Shown here: positions 13,601-28,600 of the stretch, piece by piece
Layout: every line of letters starts with the position of its first letter
How positions within the stretch are numbered: position 1 is the stretch's first letter
Assembly: GCA_037179385.1 (NCBI GenBank)
Contig: CM074180.1
Span: forward strand, 31,167,455-31,231,454
Reading direction: 5' to 3'
From: Holothuria scabra
Taxonomy: Eukaryota; Echinodermata; Holothuroidea; Aspidochirotida; Holothuriidae
DNA length: 64,000 bases
Translations under genes and position numbers: made by a program
The notes under the pieces: generated by a model
Databases searched by the model: none
The model's input: the letters and a program-made list of their open reading frames with translations, nothing else
Told to the model about the DNA's origin: nothing

Positions 13601-16600
13601 ACCATTCATGCTGTGTAGTATATAACTTTGGTACTCTGCATTTGTTTGCTTACAGTACTGCTGCCAATCAAAGAGCTGAGCCAGTTGAGAATTTTGGAAC
13701 CCTCGTACAAAAATTGTAGGGGTGAGAGGTTTGACCCTTTAAAGGCCATTTATTTGTGTAAATTGACACATTGTTGAAAAAGTGTCATCTGTTTAAAAAG
13801 CAACTAAGATATTGACAAGCTTTTTAATTTGGGGGGGGGGGTATGAAAATGAAAAGGGAGGATTTTTCCCACGTTCTTTTGGAAAGGAGGAGACAAATCT
13901 CCCCCTTTCCCCCCTCTGCAGGAAACACTGCTGAAAAAAGGGGTCTGTTAAATTAATTATAAAAAACATGATAAATGTATGCTGTTAGACAAATGGAAAT
14001 ATCTCTATAAGTCATTTTCCATACTTGTTAAAAAAACCAAATTTCAGTTTAACTCTAGTATGGGTCAGCACCAACCATGATGGGGCTGAAGTGGGGTTGG
14101 TTCCATAAGACACCATTAAAATGACGGCTATCCTGTAGAGTGAAGTTTTCTTATGGAAAATTTGTACTCTGACAAATTTACCATTTTAAATACAGTTTCA
14201 GGGCATTTTCTTGTGAGCACATGGGTTTCACTCTAACAAAAGAGTGTATTTCCAAGCCTGATAAATTATCCTCCCTTGTTTGCCCTGATCTTCAGCCCAA
14301 CCTACAAGTTGCATAAATTTGGCTGGATTAAGATTAAACCCTGGAGGTTTGAAAACCTCTTTAGAGAACCTTCTTACCTGCAGCTGCTGTATAAATACAT
14401 GTTCAAGATTACAAACTGGCTTGCAAACATAGAAGTCCTAACTTTCGTTGAGCTTAAATATTATGGTGACTCCACGTTACTAGTTTCATGATTTACTCTT
14501 CATTCTGTGATTTGGTAATATGCTGGTCTGTACTTTTACATTTAAAAATGTTAGCCTTCCCGTTTGTCTTCTGTATGAACATTTTTCTGTAGAAAAATGT
14601 CATGTTAGTTATGTTATTTATGAAGGCACTCTTGTCACAAAATATAGTCAATAATGTTATTTGATGTGAATTGTTCATAACTATTTTGGAATTCAGTATA
14701 AAGATATTTGTAGAGTTCTGTTTTTAAACATTTGGAAATGGATGGAGGACAAGAAACTTAAATGCAAATTATGTTTTGTCATAAGGACATCAAGAGTGGG
14801 ACAAAGTGGCATCTTTTGTTCCGTTTAAACTAAGTGCATTTGGTGAACATATTCAGGCCTGCAGAATGTGAGGATCTTCAGGTCAAACCTATCATTGCAA
14901 CTTGTAATTAACAAAATTGACATTTAAAGCCTGGTGCACCCTATACGACTTTGCACATCGCAACTCAACTAAACTGTCATGACCTAGTTTTGAATCGCCA
15001 TCATGATTTTTAGTCACACGACAGAGCCACGCACACTCTACGAATGGTTATCACACTTTGTCAGTCAAACAATTACACATGCACACCAAAAACTGCTGTA
15101 CATATTACAGTGCAACAGCATAGAACAGCATACAGTTTGCAACAGTACTATACTTTCAGTGTGTAGCTAGTGTACTAGGCCTATGCAAGTTTCCAGCTCA
15201 CCAGGGATGTCGACTGCCTCGGCAATTTCCTCAACGGTTTTTTCCAAGCATACCTATAAGAATAACTTTTGCTTCCACAGTTATTAAGTACAGGTTGTTG
15301 CTCTCAGGAGTTTGTCTTATCTCTGCTACGTACTCGGTCCATATATCCATCTGTTCAACTGAATATTAACACAAAGTTACGTCAAAAGTTGTCACTGGGA
15401 CAAGCATCAACCAACCAACATGTTGGTTCCTCCCAACTGAAGGTGATGAGAATGAAAACTGGTCCTAAAACTGCCAGTCGCAGTCTTAAACTCACCCACA
15501 CTACGCGACTGTTGGATATTTGATGATTGAGTTGAGTTGTAACGCGCAAAGTCGTATAGTGTGCAGCTAGCTTAATGACAACCAGTTTTAGCAGAGCTGC
15601 CAAGTCTTCCTGATTCTGCAGAAGACTTCCTGAAAATTTCACCTCCAGACATGCAAAATGTAAAATTTTCCTGATTGAGAACAGAATTTCTCCCATTGAA
15701 ATACACACAAATCCCTGAAATCTTCCTGATTTATGAGGTAAATCTTCCTGATTTCAAGACCTCAATGTTGGCAGCTCTGGTTTTAGTCTTTTATCCTTGG
15801 TCAGTAGATGTATTTGGGATCTTGTGTAAAGTTATGTAGCATTCCAAACCAAAGAGTTATTGCAACATACAACAAGATGTCATCAGAAAAACATGTTTTG
15901 AATGCTTTTTTATGAAATTTTCAAAGCATTTACAACATTAGCAAATTACAGCAATAAAATCAATATTGGTTCTTATAGTACATTTTGTGCATTAGAGACC
16001 AAATGTCCCATTTCTTTACCCCAGCATTGTGCTCTTTACACGTAAACATACATGAATACTGTTCATAGACGAATCCGACCAGTGCTTGTTTTTATTGGCT
16101 GTGGGCAGCCATTAGTTGGGTCCATCAGTCTTGAATCGTCTTCATTTATTGTCTATATGAATTACAATTCCCATATTTAGTGAAATTGAATGAATCAATA
16201 TAAAATTTAGTGAAGAACCATCCATGATACAGGTAATCAAGGAAATTGAAAAATTAAAAGGTGATAAACCCCAGTTATGGCCAACTAAAATAAGACCATT
16301 TGCTGTCTGGTTTCACTGTTTGTAACTCCATATACAGTAGTACACAGTAGCACCCAGTCTACTGGGGGATTTACAAAAAGCATGTAAATTTTTTACTTTA
16401 AATTTCTTGCAGATGTAAATATTGGCATTATCCTGAGAAATTGCCAACCACAAGCGTTATCATCGTCTTTCACAATGAGGGCTGGTCCACGTTAATGCGC
16501 ACAGTTCACAGTGTGTTCAACCGGTCACCTCCCTACCTCCTCAAGGAAATTGTTCTTGTGGATGATTTCAGTACTAAAGGTACAGTAATTGGTTTGGTGA

Positions 16601-19600
16601 TTTGTATTTAAAGGCCTAATTCTTTCCCCCCAAACAGTTCCAGTTCTCCTTAACTAGTTGAAAAAGTCCCTTCCACAACTGTCTAATATTCATCCTAGTC
16701 CAGACACACCCTCAGTATACTGCTTCAGGGTGAGTGTACACAACCTCAAGATGTAATCTTAACACTCTCAGTACAGTAGGTTACATGCTGTGTGATATGG
16801 GCTTTTGTACTCTGCATTTTTTGAAATAGCTGTCAATCAAAGAGCTGCACCAATTGAAAATTTCTGTAAACTACTACAAAAATTGTATCTTGGGGTGAGG
16901 ATCAGCCCTCTAATCTCTATCTTTCTCTTTTAATTAAAATAAGTTTGAATTTCATGGTGCTACAGTAGTTGTATTACAGTAAGTGTCACAACTCAATTCA
17001 ATTTTTTTGAAATTATGTGGGGCTTTAAGTTCACTTTACCCAAAAATTTTCCAGAAGAAGATTTTCCTTTAAACCTGTGCAACCATGTGAACCATACGAA
17101 ACTTTTTGCAAAAAAGAAAAAAAAAAAATAGACAGGTAATTGTCAAACATTTTCAAGGACTGAATTTCAAAAACTATGCAAATGTAGCACCAAGTACTGT
17201 AGCATCTATGAATGTTCTGCTATGCAGGAATATTTTAAATGGAACTGAATTCCAGTTCCCTTTGTTCTCAATTTCTCCACCCCCCCCCTCCTCCTCAAGT
17301 TGAGAACAACTTTCCCCACTTGAGTGTGAAATAATTAGAAACACTTGTACAGGTAATACGATTGTAGGTCTGCACAGTGGTTGTGAGTATTGAATCTTGT
17401 CAATGACAGATTATAACACCCACCATTGTTTGTTCACTCAGCAGGTAGCCTAGATACTAAGGCCCACCCAAAGTCACAAGGTCATTTTTAGATTTGCCAT
17501 TTTTAGGTCTGCTCTGAAATAAACCTATCCTCACAGGTCTCTGAAAACACCTTGGAGGTAAGACTGATTATTTCTGAAAACCTTTTCAAATTATGGGCTG
17601 GCATAACTTAGATTTCAGACTCACACATTATTGTAAATGGTTCACTGCATAAAGGCAACATGTAGTGTACAGTAGGATCAGGGTACTTTTAAAGGACAAA
17701 TCTTCTAACCCTAGACAGTTCAAATTCTCCTTTTCTTACTTAAAAGAATAGTCCAGAGACAAATTTATTCCTGATATGTCAAAGAGGAACATATACTAAG
17801 CATTCTGGTGAAATTTTATTCATTTCCCATGTTTCGATCTAGAAATATGAGCAACTGAATGTAGCACATTTTCTGCCCAGAATGAACAAAAGCAAGCGGG
17901 CCCTATGGATTTTTCGTGGAGGTCAAAATTTATTTGGGGTCATGAGAGGTCAAAGGTCAAAACCTAGTGAACACAGTATCTCAAGAAAAATGCACGTGAC
18001 TAAGCTCATGTTTAGTGTGTGAACTGGCCATATTGAGATGGTGATCCCAGTAGATTTTCGTGGAAGTCAAAGGTCATTTGGGGTTAGCAGTGTCAAAGTC
18101 TGGCAAACTTGCTTGCATAGTATTACCATACAAGAAAGGCAACTTGTAGGGTCCTCACAGATGCATGTAGATGATGCATGTTAAATAAATGATCCCAATA
18201 GGTTTTGGTGGAGGTCAAATCTCATTTGGTTCACAAGGGGTCAAAGTCTCAATATCATATTAAGACAAATTTCCCATGGTTGGGGTCTTAGATACTGCAA
18301 AATTTGTCTCATAGGATGTGGATGTGATACCATGAGCAGACCCTATTTCTTGTAGAAAGCTTCGATGCCTTGCATGTTTACTTTGTGGGTACATTAAGGA
18401 GCACTGTCAATTTGAAAAAAAAATATATGCTCAGATTTCAGTGGCAAGGAAACACTAAGCCTTTTGGCTTTCTGGTTTCCTTTTTTAATTTGCAGTCAAT
18501 CAAAGAGCTGTGCCAATAAAGCATATATGCAGTGTCCCACAAAAATTGTAGTTTGGTGTGGAAAAATGACTGCCTTTAAATTGAATGAAAAATTTTGTGA
18601 TGATATATGACATCTGTTTAAGTTTTGTGGAAGTCAGTTAATTTGTTTTTTTTAATATCATTACAAATTACTAAGCTTCATTCAGTGAATTCTTTTTCTG
18701 CATCTGTGCTTTGGTTTTCAGGTTTTTTTCCTCCCTGCCTTGTTGTGTGTGTAGTACTATTAAAAACAACCGTGCATGTTCATTTACTCTGTACTGTTAT
18801 CCATATGAACTTTCATCTTATCTTAATTATTTCCTATGGTTTTTTTCCTGCAGTCCCCAAACATTTTCATGAGGCCAAAAAAATGTGTTTGTTCTCTAAC
18901 ACACAATTTTAACCAAATCACAGCTTTATTCCAGATGATATAAGTTTAAAGGGGCAATCAGAATTTGACAGGAAATATTGACCTTTTTGTTCTAACACTT
19001 TGTTTGTCCTTTTCAAATGATAACTTGCCAGAATCAATAGACATTGAATAGGTCTTTTTAGTATGAAGAGGAGGCATTAGTCCGGTATTAATTACTGTTG
19101 AATGACAACTTGTAATTTTGTTTAGTTAACAAAATTCAACCCAGATGCAAGGCTAGATGGCCACATCTAGATATGGTGATCCATCACAAGGTCCGACCAT
19201 GATGACAGATCATTTTTTGTTAGTTTTAACATATTTGTATGATTGTGTTGCAGAATTAAAGTTGTGGAAAACTTGTCACCACAAACTCTGTCTCCCCTTT
19301 TAAGCACTCCAGTTGTTAGGTCTTTGCTAAGTCATATCATGGATCACAAATATTTTGACCTAATATTTAGCAATTACTGGCCCCCATTGTTGGTACTAAG
19401 CTTCAGAACTGAGTGCAGAGAAAACTCACCCCTTCCAAAATATTTTGTGGGGATTATGGTTTAAAAGGGGAAATTTTCTGAGTGGCAGCACAGTACAGTA
19501 TGTCAATGTTTTCCCAACGGGTTGTCGAGATAGGTGCAGGAATCCATGTAGCAGGCGTCACAGTGAAACCTATAAAACCTATGAAAACCTATTTTTCATG

Positions 19601-22600
19601 TTGGGAGCCCATATATTTATAAAAATAGCCTATATAACCTATAAAAACCTATATTTTGAATTTGTCATGATGACTTTAAACATAAGAGTGTATAGGGATG
19701 ATGTTCACTTCCCCTATTGAGGACAGACAACATCACTGACCAGGTCCCCCACATGATCGGGGTTCCCGGCCAGCTTTACCTGGAAAAGTCAGGAAATTTA
19801 AAAAAGATGCTTGAAATCCTGGAAAAGTCATGGAATTTGAGACAAAATGCTTCAAATCCTGGAAAAGTCATGGAATTTGATTAGCCAAAGACAAGTGCTG
19901 AAGAATTGATTGTCTATGGTAGATTTAGCCAAATGGGAATAGGGCCCCTTGCCTCCAGAGCTGTGTCCCTTATAACATCATAATGTTGCCTAAGCTAACA
20001 TTATTGTGTAGAAGGAAAAGTATGTAGTGTACCCCAGATAAAGTTTATGTGCTAACATCTTGAAAACCATTTTTGATTCAAAGAAGGGTTTAAGGTCACA
20101 ACAGGATGTTAGTATGTTAAAGATGTGCTTATCCTGAGCATTTTGCTGAAATTTGCATTGAAATTCGATATACAGTATGGTTCTCAAGATATTAGCACAT
20201 AGACTTTATAAATTTTCAACAGAGTTTGAACTTGAAGTAAGCACATATGACATCATATCCCTACATTAGTGCACAGTCTTTTGTTTTTCTTTAAACTTAA
20301 GAGTTGATTTTCTCCTCAACAATCCCATATTAAAATGTGATTGCATAAGTGGCATGAGAATTTTCCAAACTTTGCATTACCCACAAGGAGGTCCTATTCC
20401 TATTCACTTCAAGGTCAACACAACAGTCTGAGAAAACAAAGGGAAACAAAGCATTCCTTGTCAATGTGAGGAAGTGATATAAGTTCTGCTTCCTTCAAAC
20501 TCACTTTGGAACACAAATCTACCGACTTCATTGATTGATATCTTGAGAAAAACATGTCCAATTTCAATGGAACTTCACCACACTGTGTAGATTTAGTTCC
20601 TCTTTCACATGAAAATTAAATTTTTGCTTAAACTTCCCCTTTAAGTTTTATTTAAGTTGGATGCAAGGATACAATCACAATTTGTTGACAGGCTGTAATT
20701 TGCTGACTCTGAAGGCTGGGGTCCACACTGAAAGTCCCAGACTGAATGGTGTTATATATTGCCATTTATAAACTTCCTGTTACAGCTAGTCTTCATCTGA
20801 GACATTCCCAGCAGAATGTTCGCATAAGTTTGCATACAACTGATATTTATATATGTGAACAATATCACACTGCATTTCCAGTTGACTTAAGGTTTAGCAA
20901 TAATAAACCACCAAAATACTCTAAATGTAAAGTTCACACAGGCATACAAAAAGAAGGCTCACAAAAACCAGACAGACATACCCAGTGATGTCAGGTACTG
21001 AAGCATGGGGATTTCTGCCTGGTTGGATTTGTGATACTGTACTTCCCTAAGGTGAGAAATGGATGGCTGTAAAGGGTTGAAAAGGAGGCCATTTTATGCC
21101 TTTGTGATGCTTTTACATACATGTTCACATTAAACTAAGTAGTAACATTCCTGTAAACTGGTGTAAAAAGTACAGCTTTCAGTTAACCTAGTTCAGTACT
21201 GTAATTACCGTTCTTTTGCGTGGACTGGTTAAAAAGTAATTTTTTCCATCCTGGAATTTTGAAATTTTATCATGGAAAAATCATGGAAATATCAAGGAAT
21301 TTTATTTATTTGTAATGCTAGGAACCCTGATGGTGTAACTTAATTTGTGTGTTCAATTACAATCATTTGGTGGGGCTAGTAAAAATGTTGAATCTTAAAA
21401 GTCATTAAAACTATTTTTAGTAGACCTACAGTAGCATAATATGTAACAATTTGTATAGAAGTAAATTTTGTTAACAATTAGACTTAATAGACTTTCAGTG
21501 TTTCAGAAATAGGAGCTTGGCAGGATGTCCGGACAATCTAGCATTTCAGGTTGGAACTCGGCATGCACCTATGCAGATGTCAGGTGGCAAAGAACACCAT
21601 GCAGTGGGCTGCACAAAGTTACATTAACATGTAAGTAAGCTGAAAATTAACCAGTTGATTTTCTTCCCCAGTGAAGAAATCTGAGGGGATCTGCCTACTC
21701 TGGTATATGTTTAGGGTCTGCCAGAAAATGAGTGTACATAAGGGATGCCTGAAATTTTAGCTTAGGAAATCCTTTTGCTTTACTTCTCGCTGCTCTTTGA
21801 GCAACAAGAAGTAAAAAAAGGATATTTGGTTGCCATACCCATGTGAGGTGCAGCACACACTGTGGATGTGGAAACTAAAGCTTCCTTACTCACCTGTGAT
21901 AAACTAAACATCTGGCTGATGATCTGTGGAATCATTGCAGTTTGCCTCTCTGTCATATATTAGAGTGCATTGAATGTTAATTTTTGCAGCCAAGTCAATT
22001 TACTGTAAGAATACGTGAGAGGGTAGTTGTTCAATGTCCACTTCTGCACTTAACATTTTCCTAGCAGTCCTGGGTCATCACAGAGACTGCTAGGGTACTG
22101 CTGTCTTCTTGACGATTCATGGTTTTGTTCTCATTTCAGATTTATTTCATATTTTCATTTTCTGATATTGAATAACATGTTGTGTTTGGCTAACATTCAT
22201 AATTCTCTTCATCTTTGTTTTAACTTGTAAGGATAACAAAGTATTAATGCATAGTTAGTATTCACAAGCTGTTTGGTTCCTGTATTCAAAATGTATTAAA
22301 AGTTGCCTTAGGTTTTCTGATGAAATGTTAGTGTTTATTGTTGCTCATTCTGAATTAGTTTCTCTCTTTTTCATGATGAAACTGACAACTGTACATTACT
22401 CCTAAAAAGTACAGGTGTTCTTGATTTGAAGTAGTGACCTGTATTTTTCCCTTCCCCATCAATGCCAGGAATATGTTTTTCACTGTGAACACATGTGGTT
22501 TACCTTGGAGTTGAGTACTTAAAGCTTATTCTGCATGTAGTTGAAAAAATGCATTTTGTATTGCAGATGTGCATGGGGAGTCTCACCTGAAAAGCTAGAA

Positions 22601-25600
22601 GTCCTTGGGTACCTGCAAAGTGATATGAATTCTGAATTTTTCTTTTAAGACTGAGAGTTGAGGTAAGAATTTGCTGTATATTACTTTTATACTGGAAAAC
22701 AAATCTTGTAAACCTATAAAAATCCATATTTTGGCCCTTGATAACCTGTAAAAACCTTTTTTTCAGTATATATTTAAGAGAGGAGGTGCTGTGAGGCCTG
22801 ATGTAAGGGTTTGGGATTTTTGAGAAAAGTGTGCAAAATGCACCTTTCTGTTGCTTAAAGGCATTTTTTCATCATCCCAAACAGTTCCAATTCTCCCAAC
22901 CTACTTACTTCTAGTCCCTCCCACATTTATCTAGAACTCTTCTTTATCCAGACACAATCCTAGTTTATTGCTCCATGGCTTGTCCCAGTGGCCATACAAG
23001 TCCATAATGTGTAATCAAGACACTCTCAGTGCCCATGCTGTGTTATTTAGCTATGATGGATTGTTTGAATGTGATGCCAGTCAAAGAGCTGTACCAATTG
23101 AGAGTTTTGATATATGCATACTGAAACTGTAGTTTGGGGTGAGGAATGACTGCCTTTAATGCAAGCACTATAATTTGTATAACTTTACATTGACCCCCTA
23201 CCTCTTACTTACAAATGCATTTGACAATTATTTACATGTAGACCGTGGCAAACCAGTATACTGTAATCACTGTGCTGGAGAGTGCCCTAAAGGTGCAAAA
23301 TGATTCAAGCCTATCCTTTGTTGTAAATTAGGAGGTATTTGTGAGCAAGGACCACAAGCTTGATCCACAGTTGATCAGGAAAAGTTGCACCGGAGGTGAC
23401 TGCCCTAACTGCAGCACTGCAGCACTCTGAATGTTAAAGACCCATTTCTCTCACCCCGAACAGTACCAATTCTCCTAACCTTTGTACTGAAGCCCCTCCC
23501 ACAATTGTCTGAAATTCATGCTCCTCCAGTCACAATCTCAGTTTATTGCTTCGGGATTAGTATAGAAATACTCAATTACCATATCAAAACACTGTCAGTA
23601 CCATTCATGCTGTGTAATATAAGCTTTGGCACTCTGCATTCTTTGAATTAGCTGTCAATCAAAGAGCTGAGCCAATTTAGAATTTTGGTACCTGGGTTCC
23701 AAAATTGTAGTTTGGGGTAAGAGGTTTGGCCCTTTAAGAACTTGCTCTTGTTACTTTTACACAATTGAGAAAATTTCCTGAATCATCAAGTTGTTTGTGT
23801 TATTTAGAGCATTAATAGCTCCCTGTTTAGAGGAACTCAATGGAGACTTAGCACACACTACTACCATATTTGAGAACGTACACAAAATTTTTATTGCCCT
23901 TTCGTGAGTTGCAATTGGCTGGTTAACTGCAGCTGATTCTGTGAAAAATGTTCCAGTCACAATCCTGCTACAATCAGTTTGGTGACATTTTGGGTCTGAT
24001 TTGCCATGATTACAAATATTTGTAAACCATTTCCAGATATTTAGGCAGCCACTATTTGTTTTCAAAATTTGCCAACCAGTTCCAGCACTTAATACCCCCT
24101 TTATGCATATTTCATTATGCTCTGAACCATAAATATTTTATGTGTTTGAGGTACCCTTAATGCTTGGAGTTATTGGAATTGAGGAGAACTTTTTGGACAA
24201 AAATATTCTAAGAAAACTATCAGTACATGATACTCTCAATAAATCTAGTCTAAAACATGCATTATACAGTAGGGTAATGATTTACAAATTACAGATTAAA
24301 TTCACTGTGTATTTGAAATGGTAAAAAAGTGTCACACCAGGCTGTACAATGTTATGAACACCTTGTCAAAGATAAGTGGCCCCTGTTTCTTTCATGCGAG
24401 AGAGAGAGCCAGAATTTATTCTCATTATACTCTCTCATTTGAAATTACCACTCACTGGTGCTGTATGGAGCCACTTGGGGATTAATGTGTAAAGAAAAGA
24501 GTACTAGATATTCTCTGATTATATAGTATCAGTGGTTTGGATTTTCATGGCATGTTGACTCAAATTTATTGGAATATTATCTCTGGTTTTGAAATCAGAG
24601 AAAATGATGAAATGTATTGTACAGTATGTTGAGATTACAACTTCTCATGAGTTGCATTAATATTAAAGTCAGTACTACAGTCACTGTGGGGTAATTGTGG
24701 TTTGTTTTATATAGGCAGTCACTTTTCATTCCAAACTACAATTCTTGTATTTCAAAGAAATTCTAAATTGGCACAGCTCTGTGATGCAGAGCTCTGCAGC
24801 TCATATTGTCGGGATGGGGGTGGGGGAATGAAATGTTATGTGTGAGGTCAGGGTAATGTAATGTGCATGGGATGGATAGGGTAAAGGAAGGGTTTGTGGG
24901 GCAAGAGTGAGGTAGGATGGGTGGTAACTAGGGAGGGATCTAGGGTGTGGCAGACAGGTATTCTTGATGGTATGTGTTTTCTCTTTGTTTTGAGATCTCA
25001 TGTCCTCATGTACTTTTTAGTTTGTACTATCCTAGTTCTTTCTTTTTCTGTCCTCTTTCTTGGGAGCACTTAACTCGACAAACCCTGTGGGTTCTTTTGG
25101 AGTGCTTCCCTTCACAGTATTTTGGTTTCATGTAATGTTTTAATTTTATTTCTGTGGTTTGCACATTGTACCAATCACTATCAAATATTGTGTAAAAACA
25201 AATAAATGAAATGAAATGCAATATTACAAAGCATATTCTGTACTAAGAGTGTTTTGATTACACATTGGGGTTTCGCATATTCAACCTGAACTTGAAGCAA
25301 AAACTGAGATTGTGTCTGGATGAGAAGGAGTTTTAGACAGTTATGGGAGGACCAGGGCCCAAGTGAGTAGATTATGAGAATTGGAACTGTTTGAGATGAG
25401 AGGAGTAAGCCCTTAAATTTTTTTAGTTTCACAAAGGAAATTTTGTTATTTAAAAGTTTTGTATGTTTTAAACAATTCACAGTATAAATCAATCATTAAA
25501 AGTATGTGACTGTGAATGTTAGTAAAATGATATCAAGGATCAAATTCTTAAAAACAAGAAAAAAACTCAAAGCAGTCATTCATCACCAACAAACTTTATT

Positions 25601-28600
25601 TTACCAGAAGTCAACAGAAATTCTCAATTGACCAGTACACTCTCTCCTCTAAGTTACCTTGGATCATTACACTCAGTATGAGAAAATTTGACCTGTGGGA
25701 AATTTCAGTTGGAACTGTACACACATCAAATATGGGAAAAACTTAAAACACCCTTTTTCATTTTTCCCACAAACATCAGTGTGTCAATTTGACAAGCTAT
25801 TGCATCAAAATCGTGTCATTACAGCTTGGCATAGACATTAATTTGCACAGCTTTTTATACAGTATACTTATGTAGCCATACTATGTATCTCATATAACAC
25901 CAGAGTGTGTCCATGAAGCAATTAAACTAGGAATGTGCTAGGATGAGGATAATTTTTAGACAGACAGTTGTGGGAGGGGCTAGAAGTATGTTAGTGCAAT
26001 AGGTTTAGAGAATTGGAATTGTCTGGGGTGGTGAGTAACCATTTAAACAATGTTCCAAAACTGTAGGGAAAATGGGAAAAGTCTGGAATTATGCAGTCAT
26101 GAAAATCATTGAACTTGGGATGTTTGATCTGAAAATATTGCCATATATATTTGGTCTTAAAATATGAAAACGCTTTTAGTGGATGCAATCATGTTCAGTG
26201 TGGATCCATGCAGACAAATATATAAATTGTGTATATAATTTTGCTTGATGTCCTTTAGCAGGCAGAAACAGGATTGTAATTCATTTCTTCATTTACACTT
26301 CACTCTTGGATTCCCCAACATCAACACTTCAGAGCTTGCAAGTTTTAAATTTTCAAGCAGTTTCTGTTACCTTTGGGTAAGAGGCTTTGCACAGCGAGGT
26401 TTTTTTTATGAAGGTTTCTTCTTTCAGATCATCGATCAAGTTACTCATATGTGAAGAGCATTTTTCACCCTCCAGCATCCTTCAGCTTCGTTGATTTGCA
26501 CAGAATACATGCCATTGGTGGTGCCTGACATGAAATCATCATTGCATGGGTACACCCAAAGAATTGCAGTTTCAATTGCAAAAATATTCACGAATCTGAT
26601 GCAGAAGATTGAGCTGAATGTTTAACCCCCATGAAGTCTAGCCTCCAAAATTTCAATTTTCAAAGCTTTAATGGCATAATTAATTCTGTAATTATACAAA
26701 TTGCCTTTAGCTTCAATTATGAAATTTGACTAAGCAGAAAAATAAAATGGGAAACAGCTGGTATCATAGTAATCTGTCAAACAGAGGAGTCTTTTAAGGG
26801 CACAGAAATTTTGAAAGTGGCTGGTTATGTGAAACTTATCAGAATTTTAGAAAGAGGTACCTGTAGGTGGAGGGAAGAGTCAGTGGACTAAAGTGTAGAG
26901 TAAGTAGAGTCTTAGGAACAAAGATTGCAGACATGAGAGTGCAACCTTGGTAATTTTTTTTTCTGGTAGCATGTTAAGCATGAGTGTAATTAAAATGTAG
27001 GTGTTCTTAGCTCAGTTTCTGATAGACTGATACAGCCTACAGGTGCAAGATTTTAGGCTCTGGGTTCAATATTTCCTTTCTAAATGTGGAGGGAAAAGTG
27101 GATGATGGTGTTTGTTTGGGGATGAAGTAAGTTATAGTAATTATAGTTCAACTTTGCAAAGAAAAGTACAGCATGCAATGTACTTTCATCTCTCTAAGGT
27201 TTTGACCCCCCTGAGTAGTCTCCCATCCCAACCCAGTGCAGAAACTTCTCTGAGATATTTTCACTAATTGTCATGATTGCCAAGTACCATACCACTCTCT
27301 TTTGCTGGTTTCACTGGACACTTTTTGTGTGAAAATTTTATGCTAACCTTTCCGGTTTCTTTAAGCTGTCTTAATCTGATGTATTGGTTTTATTTTCTGC
27401 AGCCCATCTGAAGCAAAAATTAGAAGACCATGTAAAGGATCCCAAATTTTTAGGGAAAATTAAAATTCATCGCAACTCCAGGAGAGAGGGATTAATCCGT
27501 GCCCGCATTATAGGGGGGCGCCATGCAACTGCTGAGGTTCTTTTGTGGTTAGATGCCCATTGTGAGGCAGGTTATAATTGGTTGCCTCCCCTCTTAGCAC
27601 CAATAGCTGAAAACAGGTATGTTTTTGTTATTTCCTTTTGTACTGGCATGCTGACCCTGTGTTTGGTCGAACGGTAAGAGCATCTGCCTCTTACGCGCAG
27701 AAGACCCGGATTCGCTTCCCAGGTAGAGTCATACCAAAGACTCTAAAAAACGAACCTACTTCCCTTGTGGGTGATCCTCCGCATAAGCAATGAAGCAGGG
27801 AAAACAAGCCAGTGAGCCACAACTGGAAAAAATGCTATGGCCGGCTCGACTTGAACCAATAGGTTGGACACTGGGCCATTAAACTCTAAGTGTATTGGCA
27901 TACTGGGTGTAGATTGGTACAAGTGAGATTAAAGAAAATTCCTTTTACTCCTTGTACAAGGAAGATATATACAGGACTTGAAGCACAGTGGTTTTACCAT
28001 GTGGACTTAGTGACCTCACATGTACCTATTGTTTATGAATTAATTAAAAAATTAATCAATTAATAAACCTTTACACCTTTACATCAGGTGGCTAACCAAT
28101 TGAGCAATTTATATCAAATTTGTTTCGTTTTTTTCTGTAAAAAGCATTTAGAAGCTCAAATGGGAAAATTAAAGATTGTACAGGGATAAAATATCATGTG
28201 TCTGCTCAGGGATTGAACCCTGAAATCCTGACTTTCAAGCTTCATCCTTTACAGACCATTACCTCTATTTATTCAGCACCATTACCTTTATTCAACACAA
28301 AGCAACGATAAAGAAGAGTAAGAAACTTCATAGAAAGAAAAAGACATATATTTATTCACTCCTTGACAAACAAAATCAGGTCTTCTGCTGGAATGATATG
28401 TTTTGACTTTTCTTCCACCTTTAATACTATCCAGTCACATGTATTGGAGAATAAGTTGTTGAATATTCCTCATGGTCTTATTTTATGGAGTTTAACTACC
28501 CTAGTAATCGTTCACAGTATGTCAATATCAAGTCCAGTGGTTGTTTACCTGTCAAATAGTATAAAATGAAACACTGGTTCACCACAAGGTAATGAATGAG

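Larger units (their letters stand above)
1350..16412 (+). other. GALNT7 intron after exon a (15 kb), contents
   Basis: This intron is almost entirely old repeats, listed individually: the 570-bp repeat, a hAT MITE, a Helentron-like copy, SINE, TTAA MITEs, a LINE fragment, a foldback hairpin, a 359-bp tandem duplication, a TIR element and a hAT MITE. In 2963-4560, 5110-6160, 7426-8810, 9976-10866, 10932-11484 and 13743-14923 I see nothing assignable beyond AT-rich intron sequence and short homopolymer runs. Confidence 0.6.
16580..27402 (+). other. GALNT7 intron after exon b (10.8 kb), contents
   Basis: It holds TTAA MITEs, a Helentron-like copy, the second 570-bp repeat inside a possible larger element, and a LINE tail, each listed separately. 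In 18580-19735, 21340-22850, 23740-24700 and 26046-27402 I see only AT-rich intron sequence; ACCTATAAAAACCTAT-type short repeats occur near 19566-19655 and 22695-22760. Confidence 0.6.

Noticed and set aside
27653..27735. Functional tRNA gene
   Set aside because: A- and B-box-like segments exist, but the acceptor and anticodon stems do not pair well and the sequence continues into a SINE body shared with other copies.
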